A stretch of 5,455 nucleotides of DNA from Azovibrio restrictus (GTDB lineage Bacteria > Pseudomonadota > Gammaproteobacteria > Burkholderiales > Rhodocyclaceae): assembly GCA_003252145.1 (NCBI GenBank), contig QKDJ01000095.1:1-5455 (forward strand). The letters run 5' to 3'. The notes below the pieces were generated by a model. The model made no database searches and was not told the DNA's origin. It saw only the letters and a program-made list of their open reading frames with translations. The translations under genes and the position numbers were made by a program. Each line of letters begins with the position of its first letter. Positions within the stretch are counted from its first letter, which is position 1. This document shows positions 5,211 to 5,455 of the stretch, piece by piece.

Positions 5211-5455
5211 TCAATCTCCTTGAATTTTCTTCAACATGGGGCCCACGGGATCAGGGCCGCCAACAATGTGCATATGCAGATGGGGCACTTCCTGCATCCC
5301 CACCCGACCGGTATTGATGATGCTGCGGAAGCCGTCTGCACTTCCATTTTCTGCTGCCAGCTTTTGGGACACGGACAGCATGCGTCCCAGCACCGGCTCA
5401 TCCTCAGGGGTCACCTGCGCCAGGGAGGTGATGTGCCGCTTTGGAATCACCAGAA
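5211..5455 (-). CDS. hinT: HIT (histidine triad) family nucleotide-binding protein, 5' end outside the window
   Basis: HIT/Hint proteins are small cytoplasmic nucleotide phosphoramidases or AMP-lysine hydrolases. Eighty residues are visible, and the frame is still open at the window edge. The family usually measures about 105–120 residues and begins with a CxFC-type segment, so about 25–40 N-terminal residues are probably missing. The GTG at 5448–5450 is an internal valine in LVIPKRH, not a start. The triad motif reads [10 protein letters not shown]: three alternating histidines at positions 57, 59 and 61 counted from that GTG codon, the central one being the expected nucleophile. [13 protein letters not shown] just before it is also typical of the Hint branch. 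The C-terminus ([10 protein letters not shown]) lacks the W-rich ending of E. coli HinT, so the exact subfamily is uncertain. The TGA at 5211–5213 precedes the tatA ATG by 2 bp, and the last codons carry the tatA Shine-Dalgarno. Confidence 0.94.
   Translation of the reverse strand, partial: LVIPKRHITSLAQVTPEDEPVLGRMLSVSQKLAAENGSADGFRSIINTGRVGMQEVPHLHMHIVGGPDPVGPMLKKIQGD
5215..5221 (-). promoter_or_regulatory. Shine-Dalgarno of tatA inside the end of the HIT gene
   Basis: On the minus strand the bases read AAGGAGA, 6 nt before the tatA ATG at 5208. It is the strongest ribosome binding site in the window. It lies within the final codons of the HIT coding sequence, consistent with coupled translation, and it rules out the upstream TTG as the tatA start. 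Confidence 0.85.

Noticed and set aside
5209..5214. TTG start two codons upstream of tatA
   Set aside because: It abuts the Shine-Dalgarno with no spacer and adds residues not typical of TatA.

Overview
The window is about 5.5 kb of densely packed, GC-rich proteobacterial DNA with no mobile element, CRISPR array or RNA gene that I can see. The protein sequences and the order HIT–tatA–tatB–tatC–(degS-like protease)–nif3 are what I would expect from a betaproteobacterium, where this block commonly sits at the end of a histidine-biosynthesis cluster. That assignment is an inference from familiarity with the gene order, not from a search. Every gene except the two cut by the window edges appears intact.

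Layout. (1) Positions 1–1634, plus strand: the 3' part of cheB (chemotaxis receptor methylesterase, missing about 40 N-terminal residues) and a complete cheC (CheY-P phosphatase family). (2) Positions 1643–2392, minus strand: a Nif3/YbgI-type dinuclear-metal protein that runs tail-to-tail into cheC with only 8 bp between the stop codons. (3) Positions 2403–3557, plus strand: a membrane-anchored HtrA-family protease with one PDZ domain (DegS/AlgW architecture), head-to-head with nif3 across a 10-bp gap. (4) Positions 3589–3628: a perfect 17-bp inverted repeat that reads as a rho-independent terminator on both strands and separates degS from tatC. (5) Positions 3646–5455, minus strand: a HIT-family protein (5' end outside the window), tatA, tatB and tatC, tightly spaced and presumably one transcript. 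A GC-rich hairpin lies between tatA and tatB.

How the genes work together. The left part adjusts chemotaxis: CheB demethylates or deamidates receptors for adaptation, and CheC removes the phosphate signal from CheY. The right part serves the cell envelope: TatABC exports folded proteins across the inner membrane, and the DegS-like protease is probably an inner-membrane sensor or quality-control enzyme facing the periplasm. Nif3 and HIT are widely conserved proteins with poorly defined or housekeeping roles. I see no evidence for a new multi-gene system. The points most worth a second look are the 10-bp divergent nif3/degS start region, the tatA/tatB hairpin as a possible expression step, the unterminated cheC/nif3 convergent junction, the CheC with two intact active-site motifs, and the chemotaxis genes beside this envelope block.
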